Shown here: piece after piece, positions 7,871 through 17,322 of the stretch
How the letters are laid out: every line of letters starts with the position of its first letter
Position numbering within the stretch: the first letter of the stretch is position 1
NCBI RefSeq assembly: GCF_900128505.1
Contig: NZ_LT669940.1
Location: 62,001-126,000, forward strand
Direction: 5' to 3'
Source: Parabacteroides timonensis
GTDB taxonomy: Bacteria > Bacteroidota > Bacteroidia > Bacteroidales > Tannerellaceae
Length of the DNA: 64,000 nt
Notes under the pieces: model-generated
Database searches by the model: none
Seen by the model: the letters and a program-made list of their open reading frames with translations, nothing else
What the model was told of the DNA's origin: nothing
Translations under genes and position numbers: made by a program

Positions 7871-9730
7871 TTATTCAAGATTTTCATCTATTGCATCGAT
7901 TTTTTTGATAATGAGTGCCATCTCATCTTTCAGCTTTTCGATCTTACGCTCCATCTCTTTCACCAGGCCACCTCCGCCTTTCGAGGAGATGCTGAGGAAG
8001 CCGATGTTGTTTTCGTATGTCTGAAGTTCGTTTTTCATCCGTTCAAACATTCTCATCAGCTTTTCACGTTCGCCGTAAAGCTTACCTTTTCCACGTTCGC
8101 CACCTGCCATGTCGCTCAGATTGCTACGGAAACTCTGCATCTTACGGTCGCTCTGGTCTACTTTCAAACGATCGAACTGACTGTCTACTGCTTCGTGATA
8201 TTCCTTATAGATCTTATCTTTTTCTTTGAAAGGAACATGACCGATCGTATTCCATTCAGCCATCATCGCTTTCAACTCGGTCATCGCGTCATCCGCACCC
8301 AGTGTCTCGTCTAAGTTTTTGATCTTTTCGATCAGCTCTTTCTTGGCTGCCAGGTTTGTCTGTTCTACGTTCTTTTGAGAAGAAACGTTCTTGTTTTTTT
8401 GTTCGAAGAAATAGTCGCAGGCAGATATGAAACGTTTCCAAACGGCATCCGAATGCTTGCGTGCAACCGAACCGATTGTTTTCCATTCCTTCTGGAGTGC
8501 GATCATCTTCTCCGTAGTGCTCTTCCATTCTGTGCTGTCTTTCAATGCTTCTGCTTTTTCACATAACGCTTTTTTCAGCTCCAGATTCTTCTCCATATCT
8601 TCCTTGATACTCTTATAGAAGGCACTTTTCTTATTGAAATAAACATCGCAGGCGGCACGGAAACGTTCGAATATCTTTACATTCGATTTTTTCGGAGCGA
8701 AACCGATTGTTTTCCATTTTTCCTGCAAGGCAATCACTTCTTTGTTCTTATCTTCCCAGTCTTTGAATGTTTTCAAAGCATCGAAATCAATACCTTCAAT
8801 TTCTTCGCAGATAGCTGTCTTTGCGATCAGGTTTTCCTGTTCTTTCGATTTCAACGATTCGAAATGCTCCTGATGGCGTTTGTTGATCACTGTTGAGGCC
8901 GCTTTGAAACGTGCCCACAGTTCTTCACGCAATTCTTTTGCTACCGGGCCAATTTCACGCCATTGCTGATGCAACTTCTGTAACTGGTGGAACGCAGATA
9001 CCACATCCGGTTCTGTTTGCAGTTTTTCAACTGTTTCGCATAAAGCGGTTTTCATTTCCAGATTCTTCTTGAAGTCATAATCGCGGAACTGATTGTTGAT
9101 CTTGATTATGTCGTAGAATCTTTCTGTGTAAGTCTGGTAACTTTTCCACAGTTCATTCGCATGTTCCTGTGGTACGGCCTTAATTTCTTTCCATCTTTGT
9201 TGGATGTCTTTAAAGTCGTTGTATAATTTATTGAAGTCGTCCTGGCTTTCGGTCAGAACCTTTAACTGGTCTATCAATTGGAGTTTCAGTGCATAGTTAG
9301 CAGCTTTCACTCGTTCTTCTTCTGCCAGGATTGCAGCTCTTTTTTCTTTGTAAACAGCCAGCAACTCTTTCAGTTTATTTTCATCTTCGTCTTCGGGAAC
9401 TACGAAATCCTTTTCTTCTCCTTCATTTTCAAGGAATGCCTTTTTCAATTCTTCTACTTCGGCTCTATGGATTTTATAGAATGCCTGCTTCAACGCTTCC
9501 ACTTCGTTGCGTGTTGCTTCGGCAGCAGCATTTACCAGTCCGGTCAATTTTTCCAGAATTTCTTCTTTTGATAATTTACCGACTGCATTAGCAGTTGCTT
9601 CTTCCACTGTTTCGGTTACTTCTACTTCAGCCGCAGTGTTTTCCGGAGTTACTTCCGGTGCTTTAGTTTCTTCCAATTTGCCGGTTTCTTCAGCAGGCAA
9701 ATTAGTTTCATGAGTGTCATTCATATTCAA
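7871..9730 (-). CDS. DUF349 repeat protein
   Basis: A 619-residue, highly charged, mostly helical protein. The first 75 residues are acidic and low in complexity (ETGKLEETKAPEVTPENTAA). From about residue 130 the DUF349 signature recurs at least five times, seen as tryptophan-centred repeats such as WKEIKAVPQEH, WREIGPVAKEL, WKTIGFAPKK, WKTIGSVARK and WNTIGHVPFKE, each near a phenylalanine-rich helix. The C-terminus is a coiled coil (MERKIEKLKDEMALIIKKIDA). There is no signal peptide, so it is cytoplasmic. The function of DUF349 proteins is not established. Confidence 0.9.
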   Translation of the reverse strand: MNMNDTHETNLPAEETGKLEETKAPEVTPENTAAEVEVTETVEEATANAVGKLSKEEILEKLTGLVNAAAEATRNEVEALKQAFYKIHRAEVEELKKAFLENEGEEKDFVVPEDEDENKLKELLAVYKEKRAAILAEEERVKAANYALKLQLIDQLKVLTESQDDFNKLYNDFKDIQQRWKEIKAVPQEHANELWKSYQTYTERFYDIIKINNQFRDYDFKKNLEMKTALCETVEKLQTEPDVVSAFHQLQKLHQQWREIGPVAKELREELWARFKAASTVINKRHQEHFESLKSKEQENLIAKTAICEEIEGIDFDALKTFKDWEDKNKEVIALQEKWKTIGFAPKKSNVKIFERFRAACDVYFNKKSAFYKSIKEDMEKNLELKKALCEKAEALKDSTEWKSTTEKMIALQKEWKTIGSVARKHSDAVWKRFISACDYFFEQKNKNVSSQKNVEQTNLAAKKELIEKIKNLDETLGADDAMTELKAMMAEWNTIGHVPFKEKDKIYKEYHEAVDSQFDRLKVDQSDRKMQSFRSNLSDMAGGERGKGKLYGEREKLMRMFERMKNELQTYENNIGFLSISSKGGGGLVKEMERKIEKLKDEMALIIKKIDAIDENLE

Positions 9731-9896
9731 TCACATTTAAGAGAAGGATAAATACATTCCTATATCAAGTCACAAATTAAAGTAATTATTTTTGGATTAC
9801 AGCATTTGACGACGATTTATTTATTAGAAAAGGTTAATAAATCAGCAAAAAGGCTGTAATAGCTTGCGCTTTTAGTTGATTTCACAGATAAAAAAA

Positions 9897-9936
9897 TCCC
9901 TGTAACAGGTTTAGACCGGATTACAGGGTTTTTTTA
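9897..9936. terminator. Rho-independent terminator of the decarboxylase operon
   Basis: CCCTGTAA (9898-9905) and TTACAGGG (9921-9928) form the stem. T-runs flank it on both strands (minus strand opposite 9890-9897, plus strand 9929-9935), so it can work in both directions. It lies just after the OadB stop codon. Confidence 0.8.
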
Positions 9937-9952
9937 TTATTTATTATATCTC

Positions 9953-11188
9953 TTATCCTAAGAACGAGATCAATACCCCTGCTGCAACAGCCGAGCCGAT
10001 CACACCTGAAATGTTACTGGCCATGCAATACTGAAGCACATGGTTCTTCGGGTCGTATTTCAGTGCGATTTCGTTGGCTACACGCGAAGCCATCGGAACG
10101 GCACTCAATCCGGTTGCACCGATAAGCGGGTTGATTTTCTTCTTGGTGAACAGGTTGACCAGTTTTACAAAGAAGATACCTCCGGCGATCGACAAGGCAA
10201 AGGCCAGGAATCCGCCGATCACGATACCGATCGTTGTCATGTTAAGGAAAGCTTCGGCAGTCATGGTAGCACCTACCGATAGACCGAGGAATATCGTAGC
10301 TGCGTTCATGATACTGTTTGAGGCCGCATCGAACAGGCGGAATGTGTTTGTTCCGATCTCTTTTACCAGATTACCGAACATCAACATACCGATCAAAGGA
10401 ACTGCACTTGGCACAAACAAGGCCACGACTGTTGTAACGACAATCGGGAAGATTATTTTCAGTACCTGCATGTTCTTGATTTCCGTAGTGGACGGGTACT
10501 TCTTTTCCTGCTCCTTCATGTTGATGCATAGTTCTTTTTTAGAACACAGGGCTTTAACAACTAAGGGGATAATAACCGGAACCAATGCCATGTAAGAGTA
10601 TGCAGCAATAGCGATCGGCCCCAATAGATGGGGAGCCAGCTTAATGGTAGTAAAGATTGCCGTAGGGCCATCGGCACCACCGATAATACCCAGGGCAGCA
10701 GCTTCTTTCGGTGTAAATCCCATCAGGATAGCCACTAATAATACGGTGAAGATACCCAACTGGGCAGCTGCGCCGAAAATAGACAGGCGAAGATTACGGA
10801 GCATCGGGCCAAAGTCGGTCAAAGCTCCTACGCCCATAAAGATAATAGGGGGAAGGAACCCTGTTTTGATCAACATATAATAGATGAAATTCATGATACC
10901 CAGTTCATGCGCAATGTCGTGCAGAGGCATTTCCCAGATGTTCTTCATCACTCCGTGTACATTGATCAGCCCGTTCTCGTCAGCCTGGATCACACCCATG
11001 TCGCCTCCCGGAAAGTTGGCTAGCAACACACCGAAAGCGATGGGGACAAGCAGCAAAGGCTCATATTGTTTCTTGATACCCAGATAAAGCAATATAAATG
11101 CGATTGCATACATGATCAGAAACTGCGGTTCAGCAATAATGTTGCTGAACGCAGTCATATCGTACAGATTTTGAAATATCTCGTTCAT
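9953..11188 (-). CDS. oadB: Na+-translocating decarboxylase beta subunit
   Basis: A 411-residue polytopic membrane protein of the OadB/MmdB/GcdB family. The signature GIIGGADGPTAIF lies near residues 175-187 in the ion-conducting region, and MGVGALTDFGPML and GATGLSAVPMASR are also typical. The beta subunit decarboxylates carboxybiotin in the membrane and exports Na+, conserving the energy as an ion gradient. Its ATG overlaps the stop codon of the carboxyltransferase gene by one base (TAATG), so translation is coupled. Whether the substrate is oxaloacetate or methylmalonyl-CoA cannot be decided from this subunit; the alpha-subunit type favours oxaloacetate. Confidence 0.95.
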   Translation of the reverse strand: MNEIFQNLYDMTAFSNIIAEPQFLIMYAIAFILLYLGIKKQYEPLLLVPIAFGVLLANFPGGDMGVIQADENGLINVHGVMKNIWEMPLHDIAHELGIMNFIYYMLIKTGFLPPIIFMGVGALTDFGPMLRNLRLSIFGAAAQLGIFTVLLVAILMGFTPKEAAALGIIGGADGPTAIFTTIKLAPHLLGPIAIAAYSYMALVPVIIPLVVKALCSKKELCINMKEQEKKYPSTTEIKNMQVLKIIFPIVVTTVVALFVPSAVPLIGMLMFGNLVKEIGTNTFRLFDAASNSIMNAATIFLGLSVGATMTAEAFLNMTTIGIVIGGFLAFALSIAGGIFFVKLVNLFTKKKINPLIGATGLSAVPMASRVANEIALKYDPKNHVLQYCMASNISGVIGSAVAAGVLISFLG

Positions 11189-13077
11189 TACTGTATTGTC
11201 ATTAATACGTCATCTTCAGAAACGGTATCGCCGGCAGCATAATTGATGGATGTAACTGTTCCGCTGAATTCCGAGCGTACGGCATTATATGTTTTCATCG
11301 CTTCTACGTAGCAAAGAACATCCCCTTCTTTTACTGTATCGCCTATTCTTACAGGTGCATCCGATGCGTTTTTCACAAGGAAGAATTTACCTTCCAGCGG
11401 TGAAAGAACTTCGTTGCCTGCTCCGGCGGGTGCGGGAGCGGCTGCCGGTTGTGCTGCGGGCTGAGCCGGGGCTGCTGTCGGTGCGGCATTGGCGGTCTCT
11501 CCGAAAGCAACGGTTACACGGTAAGGCTGTCCGTCTACATCTACGGTCAATACCTGTGGAGTAGTAGGCAGGGCGGGAGCAGCAGCCGGTGCGGTCGGAT
11601 GCTCTTTTTCCTGTTGAGCTTTTTTCTTCAGGGCTACATCGGCCAGGAATTCAACTTTGGCTTTTCCTGAACGATATGCTTCGTATTGTGCCGGGTGCAT
11701 AGCGTATTCGAACAGTTCTTCGTCGTCTTCGCCTGTTTCCCACTGCTTCTCGTTCATCATCTTACGATATTTGTCGAGTGCATCCGGATAGTTGTCTTGC
11801 GGATTGCCGGTAAAGAATTTGCGTCCTTCGGCTTTTGCTTTTTCGATAATCTCCGGAGCAAGTTCACCCGGTAAACGTCCTGCTTTTCCGAGAAGCATAT
11901 CCCAGATGTCGTCGGCAATCATGCTCCAACGGGCTTTGCCTTTTTCCATCTGCATTACGTTCATCAAGGCCAGGTTCTTTACGTACTGGCTGAACGGCGT
12001 TACCAATGGGGGATAACCTACGCGCGGCCATACATAAGCCACTTCGTCGAACAGTTTGATCAGTAACTGGTCTTGCGACATCAGCGGCTTGTTGTTCTTG
12101 ATATTGTTTTTATTGATAGATTCCAGATTCTTTTCCAGGTCTGACATCAAGCTACCCATCATACCGCCGGGAAGTCCCGGGCCGATCAACAGAGAGTTCA
12201 TCAGACGGTTTTTCGGACTGATATACAAGCCCAAGAAATCGTCCATAAATTCCTGGATCATACTGCGTACCTTCATATAAGCCTCCATATTGATCTCCGG
12301 TACTTTGTAACCGGCATCTTTCAACATGGCCTGTACAGTCAACAGGTCGGCATGTCCCGTACCCCATGAAAGCGGTTCCATACCCACGTCGATATAATCG
12401 CAGCCGGCATTACATACTTCCAGGATGGAAGCCACGTTGAAACCGGGGCCTGCATGGCTATGGTACTGGATAGGAATTTCAGGATGTTTGGCTTTGATAT
12501 TGGCAACGATCTGTCCCAGTGAATAAGGACGGCCGATACCTGCCATATCTTTGATACAGATCTCGTCGGCTCCGAGTTCGATCAGTTCCAACGCCATCTT
12601 GGTGTAATATTCAACCGTATGGATCGGAGAGTGGGTGATGCACAGCGAGCACTGGGAAATCATTCCGGCTTCTTTGGCATATTGGATAGAAGGAGCGATG
12701 TTGCGTACGTCGTTCAGTCCGCAGAACGTACGGGTAATGTCGGTACCCTGTGCTTTTTTCACCTTGTAGAACAACTGGCGTACATCTGCGGGAACCGGGC
12801 TCATACGAAGCCCGTTGAGGGCACGATCCAGCATGTGTGTCTGGATACCTGCTTCATGGAATGGCTTCGTCCATTCGCGTACGGCTTTATTTGGATTTTC
12901 TCCGAATAGTAAATTAACTTGCTCGAATCCCCCTCCGTTGGTTTCAACGCGGGCAAAACAGCCCATCTCAACAATAGCGGGGGCAACTCTGGTTAGTTGG
13001 TCTACTCTCGGGACATATTTTCCGGCAGATTGCCACATGTCTCTAAAGACCAAACTGAATTTGATTTCTCTTTTCAT
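11188..13077 (-). CDS. oadA: Biotin-dependent carboxyltransferase (oxaloacetate decarboxylase alpha type) with fused biotin carrier
   Basis: About 629 residues. The start MKREIKFSLVFRDMWQSAG is the family start; an ATG at 13113 would add 12 residues without support. An HMGL-like TIM barrel (about 20-290, with YHSHAGPG and FCGLNDVRN) and a PYC/OADA domain (about 300-465) carry out carboxyl transfer. A Pro/Ala-rich hinge (about 500-560) leads to a biotinyl domain with EAMKTYN, biotinylated lysine near 595; the usual AMKM is AMKT here. It takes a carboxyl group from the substrate and passes it to the beta subunit on biotin. OadG lies upstream and OadB downstream. Pyruvate carboxylase subunit B is the nearest alternative name. 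Confidence 0.92.
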   Translation of the reverse strand: MKREIKFSLVFRDMWQSAGKYVPRVDQLTRVAPAIVEMGCFARVETNGGGFEQVNLLFGENPNKAVREWTKPFHEAGIQTHMLDRALNGLRMSPVPADVRQLFYKVKKAQGTDITRTFCGLNDVRNIAPSIQYAKEAGMISQCSLCITHSPIHTVEYYTKMALELIELGADEICIKDMAGIGRPYSLGQIVANIKAKHPEIPIQYHSHAGPGFNVASILEVCNAGCDYIDVGMEPLSWGTGHADLLTVQAMLKDAGYKVPEINMEAYMKVRSMIQEFMDDFLGLYISPKNRLMNSLLIGPGLPGGMMGSLMSDLEKNLESINKNNIKNNKPLMSQDQLLIKLFDEVAYVWPRVGYPPLVTPFSQYVKNLALMNVMQMEKGKARWSMIADDIWDMLLGKAGRLPGELAPEIIEKAKAEGRKFFTGNPQDNYPDALDKYRKMMNEKQWETGEDDEELFEYAMHPAQYEAYRSGKAKVEFLADVALKKKAQQEKEHPTAPAAAPALPTTPQVLTVDVDGQPYRVTVAFGETANAAPTAAPAQPAAQPAAAPAPAGAGNEVLSPLEGKFFLVKNASDAPVRIGDTVKEGDVLCYVEAMKTYNAVRSEFSGTVTSINYAAGDTVSEDDVLMTIQ

Positions 13078-13099
13078 GATATTTTGTGTATAGCTAGTA

Positions 13100-13372
13100 T
13101 TATAATTTCTCAATTTTGGATACCTTTCCTTGTCCGCCGGTAACCATGCTGACTGCGGCTACGATAGCGGCAGTTGTTTTGCCGGGTATATTTCCGGCTT
13201 GTGCAGTAGCGGTTTGTCTTGCTGTTTGTTTCTTTACGACGACTTCTTCAGGTGCGTACTTGTTTACCAGTGTGATTAATCCTTTTCCGAGATAAATAAC
13301 GATCAAAAGAATTGCAAAAACCGTGGTCATTCCGACTACCATTAACAAAAGTCCAGTTTCTATGTTTTCCAT
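13100..13372 (-). CDS. OadG-like gamma subunit
   Basis: A 90-residue single-pass membrane protein. The N-terminal transmembrane helix (about 4-32, LLLMVVGMTTVFAILLIVIYLGK) contains the family-like MGMTTVF, followed by a short cytoplasmic tail with Ala/Thr-rich sequence. OadG-type subunits help assemble the complex and link the carboxyltransferase to the membrane subunit. It is the first gene of the three-gene operon, 22 bp before the alpha-subunit start, which supports the call despite weak sequence conservation in this family. Confidence 0.85.
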   Translation of the reverse strand: MENIETGLLLMVVGMTTVFAILLIVIYLGKGLITLVNKYAPEEVVVKKQTARQTATAQAGNIPGKTTAAIVAAVSMVTGGQGKVSKIEKL

Positions 13373-13455
13373 ATCTAATTTGTATGTGACTAAGTATCTT
13401 TATTATTTTTGAGAGAAGTGACTAAAAAAATCTCCGCCAAGTTATAAATTGAATG

Positions 13456-13463
13456 CAAAAATA
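13456..13463 (-). promoter_or_regulatory. Probable -7 element of the decarboxylase operon
   Basis: The minus strand reads TATTTTTG, matching TANNTTTG, about 85 nt upstream of the OadG start. No good TTTG lies at the right distance upstream, so only the -7 box is supported. Confidence 0.45.
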
Positions 13464-13836
13464 ACAAAATCCCACAATTATTCATTTGGTAAGGCTATAA
13501 AAAAAGTAAAAGAATGGAATATTTATTCTTTTAAATGTTTTGTTTCGTTGGCTTAATGTGACTTTTTGTGATAAATGTATATTTTATGAGATAAGGAATT
13601 AAGGTCTGTTACTTACTGAAATTTATATATGAGGCAAAGAAAAGATAACATGTACGCTTTAGGTGTAATTGTCGGGAGTGGCAGGTTTGATAAAATGAAG
13701 TGATATGAAGTAATTGTTAAGCAAAAAGATTCTATTGGTTGACTTTTTGTGACGTATATATTCTTTGGAATGAGTGTTGTAGAATATCGTTAGATACATT
13801 ATTTAACAATTATCTTCGTGAATACATCTTTCAAGG

Positions 13837-13881
13837 TTCGTTTTAAACAACTTTCCAACTCGTTTAAAACGAATTTTTTTT
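13837..13881 (+). terminator. Orphan terminator-like hairpin
   Basis: TTCGTTTTAAAC (13837-13848) and GTTTAAAACGAA (13862-13873) form a perfect 12-bp stem with a 13-nt loop, followed at once by eight T on the plus strand. No plus-strand gene lies upstream for more than 4 kb, so it may end a small RNA; the AT-rich stem could also be a protein-binding dyad. Confidence 0.5.
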
Positions 13882-14408
13882 CATTTTAAATGAATAGATA
13901 ATTTGTTTAAACCTAAATTGGTGTTAATTAATGTTGAATGTGACTTTTTTTGCAGCTCTTTTCTATGAAAAAAGCATGTTGAAAAACATTTTTATTTTCT
14001 GTGGCAAGGAAAACAGGTGCGTAAATGAAAGGATGTAAATGGTGGTGTATTTGAGGAATATGCAATGAATTATATTGAATTGTTTTTTATTGGTTTCATT
14101 GTGTTGCTTTTTTGAATCCGGATACGTTTAAATGTTATTTGCCAAATCCTTGACAGATGCGTGAAAAATAACCGGCCTTGACCTGTTTCCGTGCAGCTTC
14201 TCTAGAGACTGGTTAAATTGACAGTTTGATACTTTTGAATTACAATCTTAAAGTCAATCCGGCAGTATATGGTTTACGACATACCGTATCATTTTGTTAG
14301 TTGTGGAATTCTTCAGTTCATGCTCAATCGCTTATGAATGGCTTTTCTGTCGTTATTCGGAAAATTAAAGCATGTTTGTGACATGAATGTTACAATCCAA
14401 AATAATTG

Positions 14409-14416
14409 TATATTTG
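14409..14416 (+). promoter_or_regulatory. Probable -7 element of the TPR gene
   Basis: TATATTTG matches TANNTTTG and lies 26 bp before the ATG at 14442. The -33 region (around TGTTACAA, 14388-14395) is a weak match to TTTG. Confidence 0.5.
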
Positions 14417-14441
14417 CCCTCTCGAACATAAATAAATAACC

Positions 14442-15404
14442 ATGGGAAATTTCTTTACATCTTTATTCTCTTCTTCAAAAAATGGGGATAGCGCAGAAGA
14501 GAAAGTGAAAAACGATCAGAAAAATTTCGACATATTGAAATACGACGGTGTCCGTGCCCAGAAAATCGGACAGGTAGCTTATGCCATCAAATGTTTTACG
14601 GAGGCTTTAAATATCCAGGAGGATTTTGAGACGATGAACTACCTGGTGTCGGCCTATTCTATGGCCAACCAAACGGAAAAGGCATTGGAAGTATTGAACC
14701 GTATGGTGGAAATGGAACCGGAACATGTACAGACCCTGTTGACACGGGTGAGCGTTCTCTTTATGTTGGATAAGGATGCCGAAGTTATTGCAGACTGCCT
14801 GCGGGTGATCGAACTGGACGAATCCAATCATCTGGCCTGGTTCCTGGTGGCTAAAGCCAAAAGAACGACCGGCGACCAGCTCGGAGCTATTGCCGACCTG
14901 ACGAAAGCAATTGTTTTGAAAGACGATTTCACGGATGCTTATCTGTTGCGTGCGGAGATTTTGCTTGCTTTGAAGCAGGGTAAAGAAGCATTACCCGATA
15001 TCGAGAAAGCTATTTCTTTAGCACCGGAAGAAGAGACGACTTACCTGGTAAGAGGAAAGATACACGAATCACTGGGTGATCTGGAAGCTGCCGCTGCCGA
15101 TTATCAGCAGGCACTCGACCTGAACCCGTTCAACGAAGACGCCTGTTTGTTGAAAGGAACCCTCCTGATTACGAAAGAACAGTTGGATGAAGCGATCGCT
15201 TTCTTCGACGACGCTATTGAAATCAAGCCGGATTTTGCTAAAGCGTATGCCGAACGCGGACGGGCAAAGAACCTGAAAGGCGATAAGGACGGTGCTTTCG
15301 AAGACCTGAAAAAATCCATCGAGCTGAATCCGGAAGGAGAGGAAGCGAAAAAGTTTGAAGGGCAGCACGCTAATTTTGAGAATAAAACATATATGCCTTT
15401 TTGA
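14442..15404 (+). CDS. Tetratricopeptide-repeat protein
   Basis: A 320-residue soluble protein made almost wholly of TPR helical hairpins. From about residue 30 to 310 the 34-residue periodicity is clear, with tandem motifs such as AIKCFTEALNIQ, ALEVLNRMVEMEPE, AIADLTKAIVLKD, ALPDIEKAISLAPE, AAADYQQALDLNPF, AIAFFDDAIEIKPDFAKAYAERG and AFEDLKKSIELNPEG. It has no signal peptide or membrane helix, so it is probably a cytoplasmic scaffold. The partner is unknown. It has its own promoter and lies 39 bp before the sigma-factor gene, so read-through into that gene is possible. Confidence 0.92.
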   Translation: MGNFFTSLFSSSKNGDSAEEKVKNDQKNFDILKYDGVRAQKIGQVAYAIKCFTEALNIQEDFETMNYLVSAYSMANQTEKALEVLNRMVEMEPEHVQTLLTRVSVLFMLDKDAEVIADCLRVIELDESNHLAWFLVAKAKRTTGDQLGAIADLTKAIVLKDDFTDAYLLRAEILLALKQGKEALPDIEKAISLAPEEETTYLVRGKIHESLGDLEAAAADYQQALDLNPFNEDACLLKGTLLITKEQLDEAIAFFDDAIEIKPDFAKAYAERGRAKNLKGDKDGAFEDLKKSIELNPEGEEAKKFEGQHANFENKTYMPF

Positions 15405-15443
15405 TGTTATATAAACAGTAGGTGAATATATGGGGGATAAGCA

Positions 15444-16040
15444 GTGGCAATATTGCATGAGGAAAACTTGATAAAAGGTTTGCGTCTTGGAGACGAAGCT
15501 GCTTATAAAGCATTGTATAAGCAGCATTACAAGGTGCTTTGTGCTTTTGCATATTCGTATGTGAATGATTCTTTTGTTGCTGAAACTTTAGTGAGCGATA
15601 TCATATTCAATATATGGGAAAAAAGGGAATCGTTATTTATTACCCAATCCCTCCGGGCCTATCTGATGAAAGCTGTTAAAAACAGCAGTATCAATTATCT
15701 GGATCATCAGGAACGGCAGGACAATCTGAAACGATCTGTCTCCCGGCAAATGGAGAAACGGCAGGAGTCTTTTCATGAACAGGACTACTATCCGATGTGT
15801 TCGTTGCTGGAAAAGGAGTTGGAAGACAAAATTGCCGTTTCTGTCGGTTCGTTGCCTGAACTGACACGTGAAATATACCAGATGAGTCGGAACGACGGTA
15901 TGAAGTATGAAGAAATTGCCAGGGAAAAGAACCTGACTATCGATATTGTGAAATATCATATACGATTATCGTTGAATCAGCTACGCCATGATTTAAAAGA
16001 CTACCTGCCGGTCTGGCTGACCATGTTCCTGTTTTTGTGA
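15444..16040 (+). CDS. FecI-like ECF sigma-70 factor
   Basis: A 198-residue ECF sigma factor of the type that pairs with FecR. Region 2 (about residues 12-85) includes AYKALYKQHYKVLCAFAYSYV and DIIFNIWEKRE; region 4 (about 135-180) has the helix-turn-helix MKYEEIAREKNLTIDIVKYH. The start is GTG, 7 nt after GGGGGA; the nearby ATG at 15430 is out of frame. The FecR-type anti-sigma gene follows after 63 bp and SusC/SusD genes after that, so the factor most likely activates the receptor pair when the FecR protein passes on a signal. Confidence 0.93.
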   Translation: MAILHEENLIKGLRLGDEAAYKALYKQHYKVLCAFAYSYVNDSFVAETLVSDIIFNIWEKRESLFITQSLRAYLMKAVKNSSINYLDHQERQDNLKRSVSRQMEKRQESFHEQDYYPMCSLLEKELEDKIAVSVGSLPELTREIYQMSRNDGMKYEEIAREKNLTIDIVKYHIRLSLNQLRHDLKDYLPVWLTMFLFL

Positions 16041-16103
16041 AAAAAAAGTGATATTTTTTTCACCCATTCCTCTTTTTCGTTTGTCATATTTATAGAAGCA
16101 CTA

Positions 16104-17120
16104 ATGAATATGCAAATAGTAGATAGGGGATATTGGGATGATCTGATCATAGATCGTCTGTCCGGTAATTTGTCGAAAACAGATGGGGAACTACTGGATA
16201 ATTGGTTGGATGAATCGGAGGAAAACCGGTTGTATTTCAGCCAGATGAAAGATCTGTGGGATTCTTCCGGCATCGTGAATGAAGGTTTCTCATTTGATTA
16301 TGAAAGAGCCTATGAACTTTTCCGAACAAGAACAGCCTCTCCTGCATTCAAGTCACAAGGGAAAAAACGCCCGCTTTGGAAGAAGGCTGTGTCTGTTGCT
16401 GCCGTTCTGCTTCCGTTTATTTTCCTGGGTTATTATACTGCCTTATATTTCAGATCCCAACAAAAAGAAATTCCTGTGTCTCTTATTTCTGAAATCACTT
16501 GCCCGAACGGTTCCCGAACGCAATTGCGTCTGGCAGACGGTTCGCTTGTCTGGCTGAATTCTGGTAGCACACTCTTTTATTCCGATGATTTTGGAAAATC
16601 GAACCGTTATTTGAAACTGGTTGGAGAGGCTTATCTGGAAGTTGCCCGGAATGAGCAATTGCCATTGATTGTCGAGGCTGGGGAAATGAAAGTGAAGGTG
16701 TTGGGCACTAAGTTTAATGTAAGTGCATACGGCGACAGTGAAGAGATCAGAGTGTTTTTGCTGAATGGGTCGGTCAGTCTTTCCGGTGAAGGAGGAGAGC
16801 CGCTCGTTCTGCAACCGATGGAAAAAGCGATCTATAATATCGGTTCCGGGCAATTGGAGGTGTTTGAGGAAAAATCGGGATCGGCACTTAGCTGGATGCA
16901 AAACCGGTTGATCTTTAAAGGTGAAACCCTGGCACAAATTGTCCGTACCTTGCAACGGTGCTATAATGTAAAAATAAATATCCACAATGAATTGTTGAAA
17001 GAACGCCGGTTTGCAGGAGATTTCAAAACGAATGACCCGATAGATAAGGTGTTTAAAATTATGGCTTCGAGTAATAAATTCCACTATATGATCAAAGGGG
17101 ATACGATCGATATTTATTAG
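16104..17120 (+). CDS. FecR-family anti-sigma factor
   Basis: A 338-residue single-pass inner-membrane protein. The N-terminal cytoplasmic part (about 1-90) would bind the sigma factor encoded upstream. A membrane helix lies near 92-115 (AAVLLPFIFLGYYTALYF). The periplasmic FecR domain (about 130-235) contains SRTQLRLADGSLVWLNSGSTL and VKVLGTKFNV, and a DUF4974-type C-terminal domain (about 268-338) starts LIFKGETLAQIVRTLQ. The C-terminal part should sense the N-terminal extension of the SusC partner in the periplasm. The order sigma-FecR-SusC-SusD is the usual arrangement. Confidence 0.95.
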   Translation: MNMQIVDRGYWDDLIIDRLSGNLSKTDGELLDNWLDESEENRLYFSQMKDLWDSSGIVNEGFSFDYERAYELFRTRTASPAFKSQGKKRPLWKKAVSVAAVLLPFIFLGYYTALYFRSQQKEIPVSLISEITCPNGSRTQLRLADGSLVWLNSGSTLFYSDDFGKSNRYLKLVGEAYLEVARNEQLPLIVEAGEMKVKVLGTKFNVSAYGDSEEIRVFLLNGSVSLSGEGGEPLVLQPMEKAIYNIGSGQLEVFEEKSGSALSWMQNRLIFKGETLAQIVRTLQRCYNVKINIHNELLKERRFAGDFKTNDPIDKVFKIMASSNKFHYMIKGDTIDIY

Positions 17121-17230
17121 ATTGGACACAATCGAAAAATTGAAAAGAGAGATATAGAACTTTATTTTGTTAACAGTTTAGAATGTAAAATGCCTATGAG
17201 AAAAATCTGAATTAACCTGATTCAGGCAAA

Positions 17231-17256
17231 TTGAGGAATGCGCTAACATTCCTCAA
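17231..17256 (+). other. Stem-loop in the SusC leader
   Basis: TTGAGGAATG (17231-17240) and CATTCCTCAA (17247-17256) form a perfect 10-bp stem with a 6-nt loop, 67 bp before the SusC start and 111 bp after FecR. No T-run follows, so it is more likely an mRNA-processing or stabilising structure than a terminator. Confidence 0.5.
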
Positions 17257-17322
17257 TCCTGTTGCCAAAAAGTAGAAAATCAATACTGATAAGATTATTA
17301 ACTAATTAACAACTAACTGCAA

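Larger units (their letters stand above)
13373..14441. other. Gene-free AT-rich intergenic kilobase
   Basis: No reading frame here looks like a protein, and no tRNA or known structured RNA was recognised. It contains the decarboxylase promoter region, two copies of TGACTTTTTGTGA (13559 and 13740) with a partial third at 13941, a terminator-like hairpin at 13837-13881, and the TPR-gene promoter near 14409. A small untranslated RNA is possible. Confidence 0.6.

Noticed and set aside
13373..14441. Hidden protein gene in the long intergenic region
   Set aside because: All frames are short or lack protein-like composition, with frequent stops on both strands.
15069..15959. Antisense frames opposite the TPR and sigma-factor genes
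   Set aside because: Both plus-strand genes have clear family motifs; the antisense frames do not.
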